Origin: Streptomyces sp. Edi2
GTDB lineage: Bacteria; Actinomycetota; Actinomycetes; Streptomycetales; Streptomycetaceae
DNA: 64,000 nucleotides
Direction: 5' to 3'
Assembly (NCBI RefSeq): GCF_040253635.1
Contig: NZ_JBEJGX010000003.1
Coordinates: forward strand, 744,001 to 808,000
The position numbers and the translations under genes were made by a program. The notes under the pieces are model-generated. The model worked only from the letters and a program-made list of their open reading frames with translations. It made no database searches and was not told the DNA's origin. Every line of letters begins with the position of its first letter. The first letter of the stretch is position 1. Positions 31,209-39,694 of this stretch are shown one piece after another.

Positions 31209-32411
31209 TCACCCCTCCCCCACCTCTTCCTCCCCCACCTCTTCCTCCCCCGCCCCTTCGGCGAAGCGCTCCGGGCGGAACGGCCGTGCGTCCAGCGGGC
31301 CAGGGGCCCCCGTCAGCGCGGCGGCGATCAGCCGGCCGGTGGCCGGGGCGAGTCCGATGCCGGCGCCCTCGTGGCCGCAGGCGTGCAGCAGGCCCGGCAG
31401 GCGCGGGTCGGGGCCGATCGCCGGGAGGTGGTCCGGGAGGTAGGGGCGGAAGCCCTGATAGGTGCGCATCACCCGGACACCCGCCAAGACGGGGAACAGA
31501 GCAGCCGCTTGGGCGGCGAGCCGGCGCAGCACTCCGACCGAGAGAGTGCGGTCGAAGCCGATCCGTTCCCGGCTGGCACCGATCAGGACCGGTCCGGCCG
31601 GGGTGCCCTCGACGACGGCGGAGGTCTGCAGCGCCGCGGATCCGCTGGCCACATCGGCGACATAGTCCGCGGCATAGACCTTGCGGCGTACGACGCGCGG
31701 CAGCGGCTCGGTGACCAGCACACATCCCCGGCGGGGCAGGACGGGGACCCGCACCCCCGCGAGCGAGGCCAGGCGGCCGGCCCAGGTGCCGGCGGCGTTC
31801 ACCACCGCGGGGGCCAGGATGTCGCCCCGCGGCGTACGGACGCCCCGTACCGTCCCGCCGGGCCCCCGCAGGACGGCCGTGACCTCCGCGCCCAGGTGCA
31901 GCCGCGCTCCGGAGGCACGCAGCAGATGGGCGGCGGCCAGGGCGGGCTGGACCTGGGCGTCCTGCGGGTAGAGGACACCGCCGGCGAGGCCGGGCGCCAG
32001 ATGCGGTTCGGCGTCCCGCAGCCGGTCGGCGGACAGGCAGTCGCTCAGCACGCCCGCCCTGCCCTGCGCCGCGCGGAAGGCGCGCAGCGCCGCCATGCCG
32101 GGTTCGTCGGAGGCGACGACCAGCCCGCCCTTCGTCTCGTACTCGATCTCCGGCGGGAGCTCGGCGGCGAGTTCGCGCCACAACCGGAGGGAGAGCAGCG
32201 CGAGTTCGAGTTCGGGGCCCGGTTCCTTGTCGGAGACGAGCAGATTCCCCTCGCCGGCTCCGGTCGTGCCGCCCGCGACGGGTCCGCGGTCGACGACGGC
32301 GACGGCGAGGCCGGACCGCCCGGCGTAGTAGGCACAGGCGGCGCCGACCACTCCGGCCCCGACGATGACCACATCCGGAGCATCCAAAGATTGTCGGTGT
32401 CTCGTGGGCAC
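31209..32411 (-). CDS. FAD-dependent D-amino-acid dehydrogenase, beta-like subunit
   Basis: This 400-residue DAO-family flavoprotein has the FAD motif DVVIVGAGVVGAACAYYAG and a substrate domain with VYAADYVADVASG. The C-terminal flavin motif is ACGHEGAGIGLAPATG. It is the catalytic HcnC/LhpB-like subunit expected to oxidise cis-4-hydroxy-D-proline. GTG 32411 is the start; the candidate operator touches it. The last residues are a duplicated acidic tail (GEEEVGEEEVGEG) created by a 15-bp tandem repeat near 31215-31245. Sarcosine or glycine oxidase activity is the alternative, but the three-subunit arrangement and neighbours fit hydroxyproline. Confidence 0.88.
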   Translation of the reverse strand: MPTRHRQSLDAPDVVIVGAGVVGAACAYYAGRSGLAVAVVDRGPVAGGTTGAGEGNLLVSDKEPGPELELALLSLRLWRELAAELPPEIEYETKGGLVVASDEPGMAALRAFRAAQGRAGVLSDCLSADRLRDAEPHLAPGLAGGVLYPQDAQVQPALAAAHLLRASGARLHLGAEVTAVLRGPGGTVRGVRTPRGDILAPAVVNAAGTWAGRLASLAGVRVPVLPRRGCVLVTEPLPRVVRRKVYAADYVADVASGSAALQTSAVVEGTPAGPVLIGASRERIGFDRTLSVGVLRRLAAQAAALFPVLAGVRVMRTYQGFRPYLPDHLPAIGPDPRLPGLLHACGHEGAGIGLAPATGRLIAAALTGAPGPLDARPFRPERFAEGAGEEEVGEEEVGEG

Positions 32412-32429
32412 GTCAGTAATATGTCACAC
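32412..32429 (-). promoter_or_regulatory. Candidate GntR operator at the dehydrogenase start
   Basis: Read leftward the site is GTGTGACATATTACTGAC. It abuts the GTG start of the dehydrogenase beta-like gene. It shares GTGTGACAT-TTACTGA with the site at 29299-29315, with one mismatch. A repressor here would block ribosome access or a nearly leaderless promoter. Confidence 0.65.
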
Positions 32430-32525
32430 AACACAGGAGCGGGAAAGGGGACTTGGCGGACCACGGCTTCCGCACACGCCCCTGACGGCTCCGGGGCGCC
32501 GGACGACGGATAAGGTCGCGCACAA

Positions 32526-35516
32526 ATGGATTTCCGTCTCACAAGCCGCTCGTCTGCCGCGCGTTCGCTGGTCTCCTGGCTCACCTCCGAGGCACCTGAC
32601 GACCATGTGCGGATCGTCACGGACGATGCCGGCAGCGGTGGGACCTGGCTCACGGCCTGGCTGGCAACGGCGGTCGGCACGGACACCCGGGCATGCCCCG
32701 CCCCTACCGCTCCTTCCGCCCCTTCCACCCCTCCCACCGCGCCGCTCCCGCCACCCCCGCCTCCCCGGGCTTTCGACCTCGTACTGGAATCGCGAGGTCG
32801 TACACAGTGCGAGATCCAGGCGGAGATCGAACGGGCGCTGCTCCCCGGCAGCACGCCCGACGGCCCCTTGCCCGACGGCAGGTGGCTCCCCTTGCCCGCG
32901 CTGTACCGGGAAGCCAGGCGCCGCGGCACCCCTTTCACCCTTGCGCTGCTGGGCACGGCGCTGGCCGGCCGGACCTCACTGAGTCGCGTGCCCGACCGGC
33001 TCACCGAGGAGGTACTGCTCCCTCTGGTACGGCCCGGAGGGGTGACCCGGAAACGGTCGGCACATGGCGCCGAGCCGGTCCGTGTCCTTCTGGATCTGCC
33101 GAGGGGGCAGGCCAAGTGCCTCATGCGACGCGGCACGTTGCCGGCGCGGGCGCTGATCGATCTGGACAGTGCCGCATACGCACCGGACCGCACCGCATTC
33201 CGGAGCTGGGTCCACGACCTGTTGTGTACGGCAGACTCCGTCTTCGACCGGGCCGGCTCCGCGGCCGGGGCCGCCGCCGACGCCATTACCGCCCGTTCCT
33301 GGCCCAACCTCCTGCTCGCGGAGACGCTTGCCGCAGGGGTACGCGCCAGGGGAGCGCGCTGGGTCCCGGACGGGTCGACGCCGCTGCCGACGTCGGTGGA
33401 CGACGCCTGGCAGTTCCTCCTGTCCTCCTTCGGGGAGCCCGCCGACGAGGTGGGCAGGGCGCTCACTGCGGTGGCGCTGGCCGAGGGGGCGTCGGGCATG
33501 CCCGCCTCACTCGCCGCGCGCGCGGTCTCCGCCCTGGGTGGGCAGCCGATCGCCGAAGACGCGCTCACCCGCCTGGTCTCTGCGGCAGCCGCCCTCGTCA
33601 CGGAGGAGACCGTGGCAACGGAACCCGGCTACGGGCCCGGCGAAGGGCCCGGTAGGGCAAGCACGGCCGCCGAACGGCCCGCGGACGCCGGAGGCGCGGA
33701 GACCGCCCCCGCGGCTGACAGGCCGTCGGGCCCCGGACGGACGGACACCGGACGGTCAGATGCCGGACGGACAGACGCCGGACGGACAGACGCCGAACCA
33801 TCGGACACCGGACGGACGGACGCCGATCCACCGGACACCGAACCGTCGGACACCGGACCTTCGGCCTCGGGACCATCGGCCTCGGGACCATCGGCCGCCG
33901 GACCGTCCGCCACCGGATCCCCGGACTCCCCGTTCCCCGCAAGCGCCGGCCGAGTCCGTCACCTCCGGCTGCGCGACCCCGCGCTCGCCGCCGCGGCCCG
34001 GCGGTCCTACGGTTCCGCGCTCCCCGCGCTGCAGCGCAGGATCGCCACAGCACTCGCCCCCCGCACGGTGCTCACCGATGCCGAACTCGCGGCCCCCGGT
34101 GCGGAACCGCTCTCACCGGAGGCCGCCTATGTGCTCGGGCCGGGGCTGGCCCATGCGGCCGCGGGTGGCCTCCTGGACGAGTGGATCGCCGCCCCCGCCC
34201 TGGCGTTCCTGGTGAATCTGCCGTCCTTCGAGGACGCGGACGGCCACGCTGCCCCCGCTTCCCGGCCGGACGGGCGGGCCCGCCGGCGCTCCCTCGGGCA
34301 GGCTCAGCGGCTCTACGGCGGGCCGAGGAGCGGTCAGCTGTCGGAACACGCCTCGCGCCTGGGGCTCACGGCGTCGGTCTGTGACGACACCGAGCTGGCC
34401 GACTGGCTGCTGCGGTCGGGCGTCCCGCGGATCTGGCGCACCCACTGGTCGCACTGGCGCCCGCTGGGTGTTTTCGAACCCGCGGAATTCGACGGTGAAT
34501 GGCCCGGCCCGGTCGCCCTGCACGGCTGGCGCAGCGTCAGGGGCATCGAACAGTTCTGCACCCGCGGCGAGCTGAGCGGGCGCTACCAGTGGTGGGTCCT
34601 CGCGGACGGCACCCCGGTCGGCGCCCCCTCCACGGAGCCGCCACCAGCCCTGTCCGGGCCCTCCGGCAACATCGCCGCGCCGACCGGCCCCAGGGACGTG
34701 GTACTGGGTGAGCACGACCCATGGATCGGAGTGCGAACGGCCGGCGGGGCAGCTCCCGACGCCACGGTTCTGGTGTGCCCCGAGGGGCATGTGAGTGCAG
34801 TCCATCCGCTCTCGGCGGAGCGCGCATTGCTGCTCGGACGCAGCGGAATGATGCTCATCGACGTCGCACCGGGCCGGCCGGGAGAGCGGGCCCTGCCGGC
34901 GCGTCCCCGTCGACTGACGTCGTGGTGGATCACGGATGATGCCCTCTACGGTGACCGCGCCCTGGGTGCTGAGCTGCTGGCGCCGCTGTTCGCCCTGGCC
35001 GGTCGGCCCGTCCGCGCCGACCCGGAGCGACTGGGACCGCTGGCCTCGCTCCCCGGCGCCGCGCGGCTGCTCACCGAGGTCGGCCTGCCGGCCTCCGGGT
35101 TCTGGTTCGAAGGCCTCGACCGCTTCGTACCGACGCTCCCGCGCCTCACCGCCGGGGACGGAAACGACCATGCGGAAGGGGGCCAACCGCAGGCCTCGGT
35201 CATCGGGTATGTGGGCGACGACACCATGCAGCTCTGCATCGCTCACGGCAGCGGGCACATCATGGTGGCCGACGGCGGAACGTTCGTCCGCCACGTCAAC
35301 AGCTCGCTGGATGCCTTTCTGCGCTGCTGGACGGTCGCGCTGACGGCCATCATCACCTCGACCGCCCGCGATGCAGAGGAAGAGGGCGAGTTCCGGGCGC
35401 ACATGCTGCGCCTGCTCGGCCGTATCGACCCCACCTGTGTGGGCGGGCCGGAGCCGGGCCGGCCCACCACGATGTGGCCCCAGCTCCTCAGCGACAGCAC
35501 CTACCTTCTCGAATGA
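32526..35516 (+). CDS. Large multidomain protein with degenerate P-loop and SUKH-4-like C terminus
   Basis: This 996-residue soluble protein begins with a nucleotide-binding-like segment in which the P-loop is VRIVTDDAGSGGTWLTAWL; the essential lysine is missing. A helical middle region follows. A low-complexity linker of twelve pentapeptides lies at about residues 406-465. Next comes a region with GVPRIWRTHWSHWRPLGVF and RYQWWVLADGTPVG. The last 200 residues (LLTEVGLPASGFWFEG, IGYVGDDTMQLCI, VNSSLDAFLRCW) resemble SUKH-4 immunity domains of polymorphic toxin systems. No toxin gene is adjacent. It may be an orphan immunity or signalling protein; I cannot name a function. It is divergent from the hydroxyproline operon. 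Confidence 0.6.
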   Translation: MDFRLTSRSSAARSLVSWLTSEAPDDHVRIVTDDAGSGGTWLTAWLATAVGTDTRACPAPTAPSAPSTPPTAPLPPPPPPRAFDLVLESRGRTQCEIQAEIERALLPGSTPDGPLPDGRWLPLPALYREARRRGTPFTLALLGTALAGRTSLSRVPDRLTEEVLLPLVRPGGVTRKRSAHGAEPVRVLLDLPRGQAKCLMRRGTLPARALIDLDSAAYAPDRTAFRSWVHDLLCTADSVFDRAGSAAGAAADAITARSWPNLLLAETLAAGVRARGARWVPDGSTPLPTSVDDAWQFLLSSFGEPADEVGRALTAVALAEGASGMPASLAARAVSALGGQPIAEDALTRLVSAAAALVTEETVATEPGYGPGEGPGRASTAAERPADAGGAETAPAADRPSGPGRTDTGRSDAGRTDAGRTDAEPSDTGRTDADPPDTEPSDTGPSASGPSASGPSAAGPSATGSPDSPFPASAGRVRHLRLRDPALAAAARRSYGSALPALQRRIATALAPRTVLTDAELAAPGAEPLSPEAAYVLGPGLAHAAAGGLLDEWIAAPALAFLVNLPSFEDADGHAAPASRPDGRARRRSLGQAQRLYGGPRSGQLSEHASRLGLTASVCDDTELADWLLRSGVPRIWRTHWSHWRPLGVFEPAEFDGEWPGPVALHGWRSVRGIEQFCTRGELSGRYQWWVLADGTPVGAPSTEPPPALSGPSGNIAAPTGPRDVVLGEHDPWIGVRTAGGAAPDATVLVCPEGHVSAVHPLSAERALLLGRSGMMLIDVAPGRPGERALPARPRRLTSWWITDDALYGDRALGAELLAPLFALAGRPVRADPERLGPLASLPGAARLLTEVGLPASGFWFEGLDRFVPTLPRLTAGDGNDHAEGGQPQASVIGYVGDDTMQLCIAHGSGHIMVADGGTFVRHVNSSLDAFLRCWTVALTAIITSTARDAEEEGEFRAHMLRLLGRIDPTCVGGPEPGRPTTMWPQLLSDSTYLLE
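33741..33920 (+). repeat. Twelve 15-bp in-frame repeats (pentapeptide linker)
   Basis: Units encode TDTGR, SDAGR, TDAGR, TDAEP, SDTGR, TDADP, PDTEP, SDTGP, SASGP (twice), SAAGP and SATGS. The DNA units diverge gradually from a GGACGGACGGACACC-like sequence. The array encodes a hydrophilic linker between the N-terminal and C-terminal halves of the large protein. Confidence 0.9.
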
Positions 35517-35603
35517 CGCGCGCACTGGTTCTCTTCACCAGTGGTGCTCCTGGCCCACTTCTTGTGGTTGCGCACGCAGCGTGACGGTCCACCGCACCAG
35601 ATC

Positions 35604-36017
35604 TCATGGGGAATTGGCCGGCGGCTCGTGAGGTCGAGGCGCGGCCTGCAACTCATCGAGGGACAGCGGCCCAGGGGCACGAACGGCACGGCCGACGTCG
35701 GACGGCCAACCGGGACGGAAGCGTTCAACGAAGTCCGCGAAGTCGTGACGCAGATACCGGGAATCGGACGGCTTCAGCCGGACCTGTTGGCGGCTGTCGG
35801 CCCACCAGATCTCGAACTCGCCAACCGTGCCTTCCTTCGGCCAGTCCTCACTCTGATCCGGAAGCAACGCAGCATCGACGAAGCCTCCGACACTCAGGCC
35901 GATGTCCACGAAGATCCCGATCGCACCGGGCCGAGGAACGTTCACGACAGTGCCCTCGAAGACCTGCCCAAAGCGCAGACCCCCGCGAATCCGAGCCCAC
36001 TCGGCAGCTGTCACCAC
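35604..36017 (-). CDS. S1-like RNA-binding-domain protein
   Basis: This 137-residue cytoplasmic protein contains one S1/OB-type barrel (about 15-85): GQVFEGTVVNVPRPGAIG, then IFVDIGLSVGGFVDAALL and a strand pair with VGEFEIWWADSRQQVRL. The C-terminal third (DFADFVERFRPGW and a Pro-rich tail) is unassigned. The GTG start at 36017 has no strong Shine-Dalgarno sequence. It converges on the SUKH-like gene, 87 bp apart. The two may belong to one accessory locus, but no shared function is visible. Confidence 0.65.
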   Translation of the reverse strand: MVTAAEWARIRGGLRFGQVFEGTVVNVPRPGAIGIFVDIGLSVGGFVDAALLPDQSEDWPKEGTVGEFEIWWADSRQQVRLKPSDSRYLRHDFADFVERFRPGWPSDVGRAVRAPGPLSLDELQAAPRPHEPPANSP

Positions 36018-36202
36018 GAACGCATCATCGCACCCTCGTCCGAGTCACGAGGCCCTGGACGAACGCCGTCGCTGAAAGCGAACGAGGCCAGGCGCAGTTG
36101 CGGACACGCCCCGGTACGCCCAGTGCCGGGGGGCGAGCCTCCGCCTCGCGAGGCACGGCACCTGACACCGCAGGCTGACAGACAGCGGCCGGAAAGACAC
36201 CC

Positions 36203-37507
36203 CTAATCACCGGAGCCGCCGGGCAGGCCCTGCGCCCGGTGGGTCCGTTCCGCGATCCAGCCCGCCATGGCCCGTACGCCGATGCCGATGGCGCGCTCGT
36301 CCGGGACGAAGTCGGGGTAGTGCGGGTAGCTGGTGGTGAGGGGTGCGCCGGGGGTACGGACGCCGAGGAAGGTGAACGTGCCGGGGAGGCGGTCCAAATA
36401 GAGCGCGAAGTCCTCGCCGCTGAAGGGCGGAAAGGCGGCATGGAGCTCGGTCACCGCGTCTCGGCCGAGGGTGTGCCGGAGGTGGCGGGCGAGTACGCGG
36501 GCGTCATGTTCCGGGCAGACCATGGCCGGGAACGGCTCGGCGGGGAAGCTCACCCCGGCCCCCGCGTACGACGTGGCCAGGCGACGGATGTCCTTGCGTA
36601 CCTCCCGGTACCGCTCCTGAGGCCAGCAGCGGTAGGACACGCTCACCTCGGCCTCCTCCGTCCGGGCCCGGAGGGCCACGAATCGGTCCAGCGGCCCGTT
36701 GGGCTTCTGGGCGTCGGCGACGATTCGCTCGAGGTCCGCGGGGGTCTGTGGCAGTGCCACCGTTGCGAGCGCGCCGATCTCGTCGGCCAGTCGTCGCGCG
36801 GCATCGGGCGCGTCCGGCCCGGAGACAGTCACCTCCGCCTTGTCCTGGCCCGGCATTCCGAAACCCGGGGTCACGGCGAACCTGCCGACGGGGAACGGCC
36901 CGCAATGCAGCGCATGGATCTCCTCCACACGGGTGCGCTCCAGCACACCCGTGTCGATCAGCGCACGGGCCCCCGACAGGGTTTCCTCGGCAGGCTGGAA
37001 GAGGAACACCACCGTTCCGTCCAGTTGCCGCCGCAGCCGCGCCAGGACCTGTGCGACACCGAGCGCCACGGCGGTGTGGACGTCGTGCCCGCAGAGGTGG
37101 GCCACCGCCCGGCCGCCGCCGACGATGTCCTTGGGCGGCACCGCGTCCATGTCCGCCCGGTACGCGACGGCCCGGCCCGGACGCGTCCCCCGCAGGACAC
37201 CGACGACGCCGTGGCCGCCCACCCCGGTGGTGACGGCCAGCCCGGCGTCCCGCAGTTCCCGGGCCACCACACCGGCGGTGCGCCGCTCCTGCCCCGGCGC
37301 CTCGGGGTGCCGGTGGATGTCCCGCCGCAGCGCGATCAGCCTCTGCTCCAGGCGCGCCGCCTCGTCGTCCACCGCCCTTTGCGCGATCGGCTGTCTCCGG
37401 CCAGCGGCGACAGCCCTCCCCGAAGCTCCCCACATAACTCCCGCACCGGCTGCCGCCGCGCCGGCCAGTAGCGCACGGCGCGCAAGAGCGCGCTCCATGG
37501 GTCGATC
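36203..37507 (-). CDS. Tat-exported M20D amidohydrolase
   Basis: This 434-residue zinc amidohydrolase of the M20D group (HmrA/AbgB/IAA-amino-acid hydrolase-like) starts at GTG 37507, with GAGGGGG five bases upstream. The N terminus has a twin-arginine-type signal (ALARRALLAGAAAAGAG). Catalytic landmarks are YRADMDAVPP, the metal-binding HLCGHDVHTAVALG, the general-base FLFQPAEETLSGA, IHALHCGPFPVG and FSGEDFALYL. It should cleave N-acyl or peptide-like amides outside the membrane. No pathway partner is adjacent; the collagen genes are 4 kb away, and a link to them is only speculation. Confidence 0.85.
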   Translation of the reverse strand, partial: DRPMERALARRALLAGAAAAGAGVMWGASGRAVAAGRRQPIAQRAVDDEAARLEQRLIALRRDIHRHPEAPGQERRTAGVVARELRDAGLAVTTGVGGHGVVGVLRGTRPGRAVAYRADMDAVPPKDIVGGGRAVAHLCGHDVHTAVALGVAQVLARLRRQLDGTVVFLFQPAEETLSGARALIDTGVLERTRVEEIHALHCGPFPVGRFAVTPGFGMPGQDKAEVTVSGPDAPDAARRLADEIGALATVALPQTPADLERIVADAQKPNGPLDRFVALRARTEEAEVSVSYRCWPQERYREVRKDIRRLATSYAGAGVSFPAEPFPAMVCPEHDARVLARHLRHTLGRDAVTELHAAFPPFSGEDFALYLDRLPGTFTFLGVRTPGAPLTTSYPHYPDFVPDERAIGIGVRAMAGWIAERTHRAQGLPGGSGD

Positions 37508-37831
37508 CACTGGTCCCCCTCGATCCCTCAACTGGCTGCCAGTTGCACTTCAGTTGACCTTCACGATGGCCGCAGCAGAGGCCGTTGCCCATCCGGCGGG
37601 CCCCCAGGTGGGGGTGGGGGCAACCCCCATCCCCCATGAGGAGGTAGGGGCAAACCCCAGGGGCCGCTGTCCACGCAGAGCGGGCAGAGGACCTGGCGTC
37701 CGGGACGTTCCGGGCAGCCGTCGGTAGCTGTCCGGGCAGGGAAGAAGGGAAGAGCTGCCACCTCGCAAGCAACCGGGCGATGCGGCGCACGGCAGCGCGT
37801 ACGTAGCCCGGTGCGGCACTAGCGTGGAGGG
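37508..37831. other. 324-bp divergent intergenic region with a G/C-run hairpin
   Basis: No gene is seen. A hairpin of two GGGGG/CCCCC pairs separated by a one-base bulge lies at 37610-37635. It is followed by related CCCC/GGGG blocks to about 37670 that give alternative stems. Immediately before the glycosylase ATG, TAGCGT (37820-37825) plus six bases has the layout of a leaderless -10 element, although GGAGG also lies in those six bases. Confidence 0.45.
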
Positions 37832-38620
37832 ATGAACGGAACCGGGGCGGCGGGGACACCGCCGGGCAGGGACGAGGCGGCCTTCCCCGTCCATCAGGCC
37901 GGGTGCTGCGGTGAGCTCGCGGAGCTCGACGCCCAGCTGGTCCGCTGCCGCGCCTGCCCCCGGCTGGTGGAGTGGCGCGAGGAGGTCGCGGCGCATCCGC
38001 GGGCGGCGTTCCGGGACCAGGAGTACTGGGCGCGGCCCGTCCCGGGATTCGGGCCGTCCGATGCGGCGCTGGCCATCGTAGGGCTCGCTCCTGCGGCGCA
38101 CGGTGGCAATCGCACCGGCCGCATGTTCACCGGGGACGCCTCCGGTGACTTCCTGTTCGCCGCCCTCCATGCGGTGGGTCTCGCTTCCCGGCCCACCGCG
38201 ACGCACCGGGGCGACGGGCTGGAGCTGTACGGAGTGCGGGTCACCGCGCCGGTCCACTGTGCTCCGCCGGACAACCGGCCCACGCCCGCCGAGCGGCGTA
38301 CCTGCCGGCCGTGGCTGTCGGCGGAGCTCGAACTCCTCAGCCCCGGGCTGCGTGCGGTCGTGGTGCTCGGTGCCTTCGGCTGGCAGGCGCTGCTGCCCGT
38401 ACTGGGCGACGCGGGGTGGCCGCTCCCCCGGCCCCGCCCCGCGTTCGGTCACGGCGTACAGCTGACCCTGCCCGCCGGCGGACGGCGGCGGGAACTCCAG
38501 GTGCTCGGCAGCTACCACCCCAGCCAGCGCAATACGTTCACCGGCCGCCTCACCTTCGACATGCTCGTCGATCTGCTCGCCCGCGCCGCCGGACTCGCGG
38601 GACTCACCGGACTCGCCTGA
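37832..38620 (+). CDS. Uracil-DNA glycosylase, family 5 (UDGb)
   Basis: This 262-residue base-excision-repair enzyme has the family-5 active-site motif IVGLAPAAHGGNRTGRMFTGD. It also has the C-terminal motif LGSYHPSQRNTFTGRLT. The four-cysteine iron-sulfur pattern is CCGELAELDAQLVRCRACP plus later cysteines in VHCAPPDNRPTPAERRTC. It removes uracil and other deaminated bases from double-stranded DNA. It stands alone, divergent from the amidohydrolase and convergent with the steroid module. The C terminus is an Ala/Gly/Leu repeat (AAGLAGLTGLA), and the short gap behind it contains repeated GACGGGCGAGAC-like sequence. Confidence 0.93.
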   Translation: MNGTGAAGTPPGRDEAAFPVHQAGCCGELAELDAQLVRCRACPRLVEWREEVAAHPRAAFRDQEYWARPVPGFGPSDAALAIVGLAPAAHGGNRTGRMFTGDASGDFLFAALHAVGLASRPTATHRGDGLELYGVRVTAPVHCAPPDNRPTPAERRTCRPWLSAELELLSPGLRAVVVLGAFGWQALLPVLGDAGWPLPRPRPAFGHGVQLTLPAGGRRRELQVLGSYHPSQRNTFTGRLTFDMLVDLLARAAGLAGLTGLA

Positions 38621-38751
38621 CGGGAGCGTCCGGCAGGCTGACGGGCGAGACCGACGATCGAAACGGATGAACGAGACGGACGAACGAGGCGGGAGAGACG
38701 TCCGCGGGCCGTGGGCCGCGGATCTGCCCCGTACCCCCGTGGCGTCATACG

Positions 38752-39669
38752 TCACCGCGCGCCGTACACCGGCCGTGGCTCCTCGGCGGCTGCCAGCAGC
38801 TCGCGCGCGGCCACGCCCGCCTCGGCGGGTGTCCAGCGGCTCTTTCTGTCCGCCGTGGGGCCCGGGCGCCAGCCCTCCATCACGGTGATCCTGCCCGCCT
38901 CGGCCTCGAAGACCCGGCCGGTGACCCCGGCGCTGGCGGCGGAGGACAGCCAGACCACCAGGGGGGAGACATTCTCCGGGGCCATCGCGTCGAACTCCCC
39001 CTCGGCGGGCGCCGCCATCGTCGCGGCGAAGGTCTGCTCGGTCATACGGGTGCGGGCGGCCGGTGCGAGGGCGTTGATCTGCACGCCGTAGGAGGCGAGT
39101 TCGGCGGCGGCGACGAGGGTGAGGCCGATGATGCCTGCCTTGGCAGCGGAGTAGTTGCCCTGGCCGACGCTGCCGAGCAGCCCGGCACCGGAACTGGTGT
39201 TGACGATCCGGGCGTCGGGGGTGCGGCCGGCCTTGGCCTCGGCCCGCCAGTGCGCGGCGGCGTGCCGCAGGGGGAGGAAGTGGCCCTTGAGGTGGACGCG
39301 GATGACGGCGTCCCAGTCGTCGTCGTCGAGGTTGACGAGCATCCGGTCGCGGAGGAACCCGGCGTTGTTGACGAGGGTGTCGAGGCGGCCGAAGGCCTCC
39401 AGGGCGGTGGTGACGAGCGAGGCGGCGCCGTCGGTGGTGGTGATGTCGCCGGTGTGGGCGACGGCCCGGCCACCGCGGGCGCGGATCTCGTCGGCGACCT
39501 GCTGGGCCGGTCCGGCCGAGGCGCCGGCCCCGTCGGGGGCCACCCCGAGGTCGTTCACCACGACCTGGGCGCCTTCGGCGGCGAGGGCCAGGGCGTGGGC
39601 TCGGCCGAGTCCACGGCCCGCCCCGGTGACGGCGGCCACGCGTCCCGTGCAGATTCCGGTGCCGGTCAT
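38752..39669 (-). CDS. SDR oxidoreductase, Rv3548c-like
   Basis: This 305-residue short-chain dehydrogenase has the cofactor motif VTGAGRGLGRAHALAL, NNAGFLRD and the Ser-Tyr-Lys triad in NTSSGAGLLGSVGQGNY followed by SAAKAG. ATG 39669 has GGAG upstream. Its C-terminal extension beyond the catalytic core is typical of the Rv3548c group in steroid HIP-degradation loci, and length and gene position agree. It should act on a CoA-linked hydroxy/oxo intermediate of C/D-ring breakdown; its exact substrate is unknown. It is the second gene of a leftward two-gene operon that starts at 40633. Confidence 0.85.
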   Translation of the reverse strand: MTGTGICTGRVAAVTGAGRGLGRAHALALAAEGAQVVVNDLGVAPDGAGASAGPAQQVADEIRARGGRAVAHTGDITTTDGAASLVTTALEAFGRLDTLVNNAGFLRDRMLVNLDDDDWDAVIRVHLKGHFLPLRHAAAHWRAEAKAGRTPDARIVNTSSGAGLLGSVGQGNYSAAKAGIIGLTLVAAAELASYGVQINALAPAARTRMTEQTFAATMAAPAEGEFDAMAPENVSPLVVWLSSAASAGVTGRVFEAEAGRITVMEGWRPGPTADRKSRWTPAEAGVAARELLAAAEEPRPVYGAR

Positions 39670-39694
39670 GTCCGTAACTCCTTTGCCGTTCGGG

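Noticed and set aside
32412..32429. DosR- or KstR-type site at the dehydrogenase start
   Set aside because: The sequence shares its pattern with the gntR and deaminase promoters, not with DosR (GGGAC-type) or KstR consensus sequences.
37610..37635. G-run element as a possible CRISPR-like or quadruplex locus
   Set aside because: Only two G-runs and two C-runs are present and they pair with each other; a simple hairpin explains them, and there are no spaced repeats.
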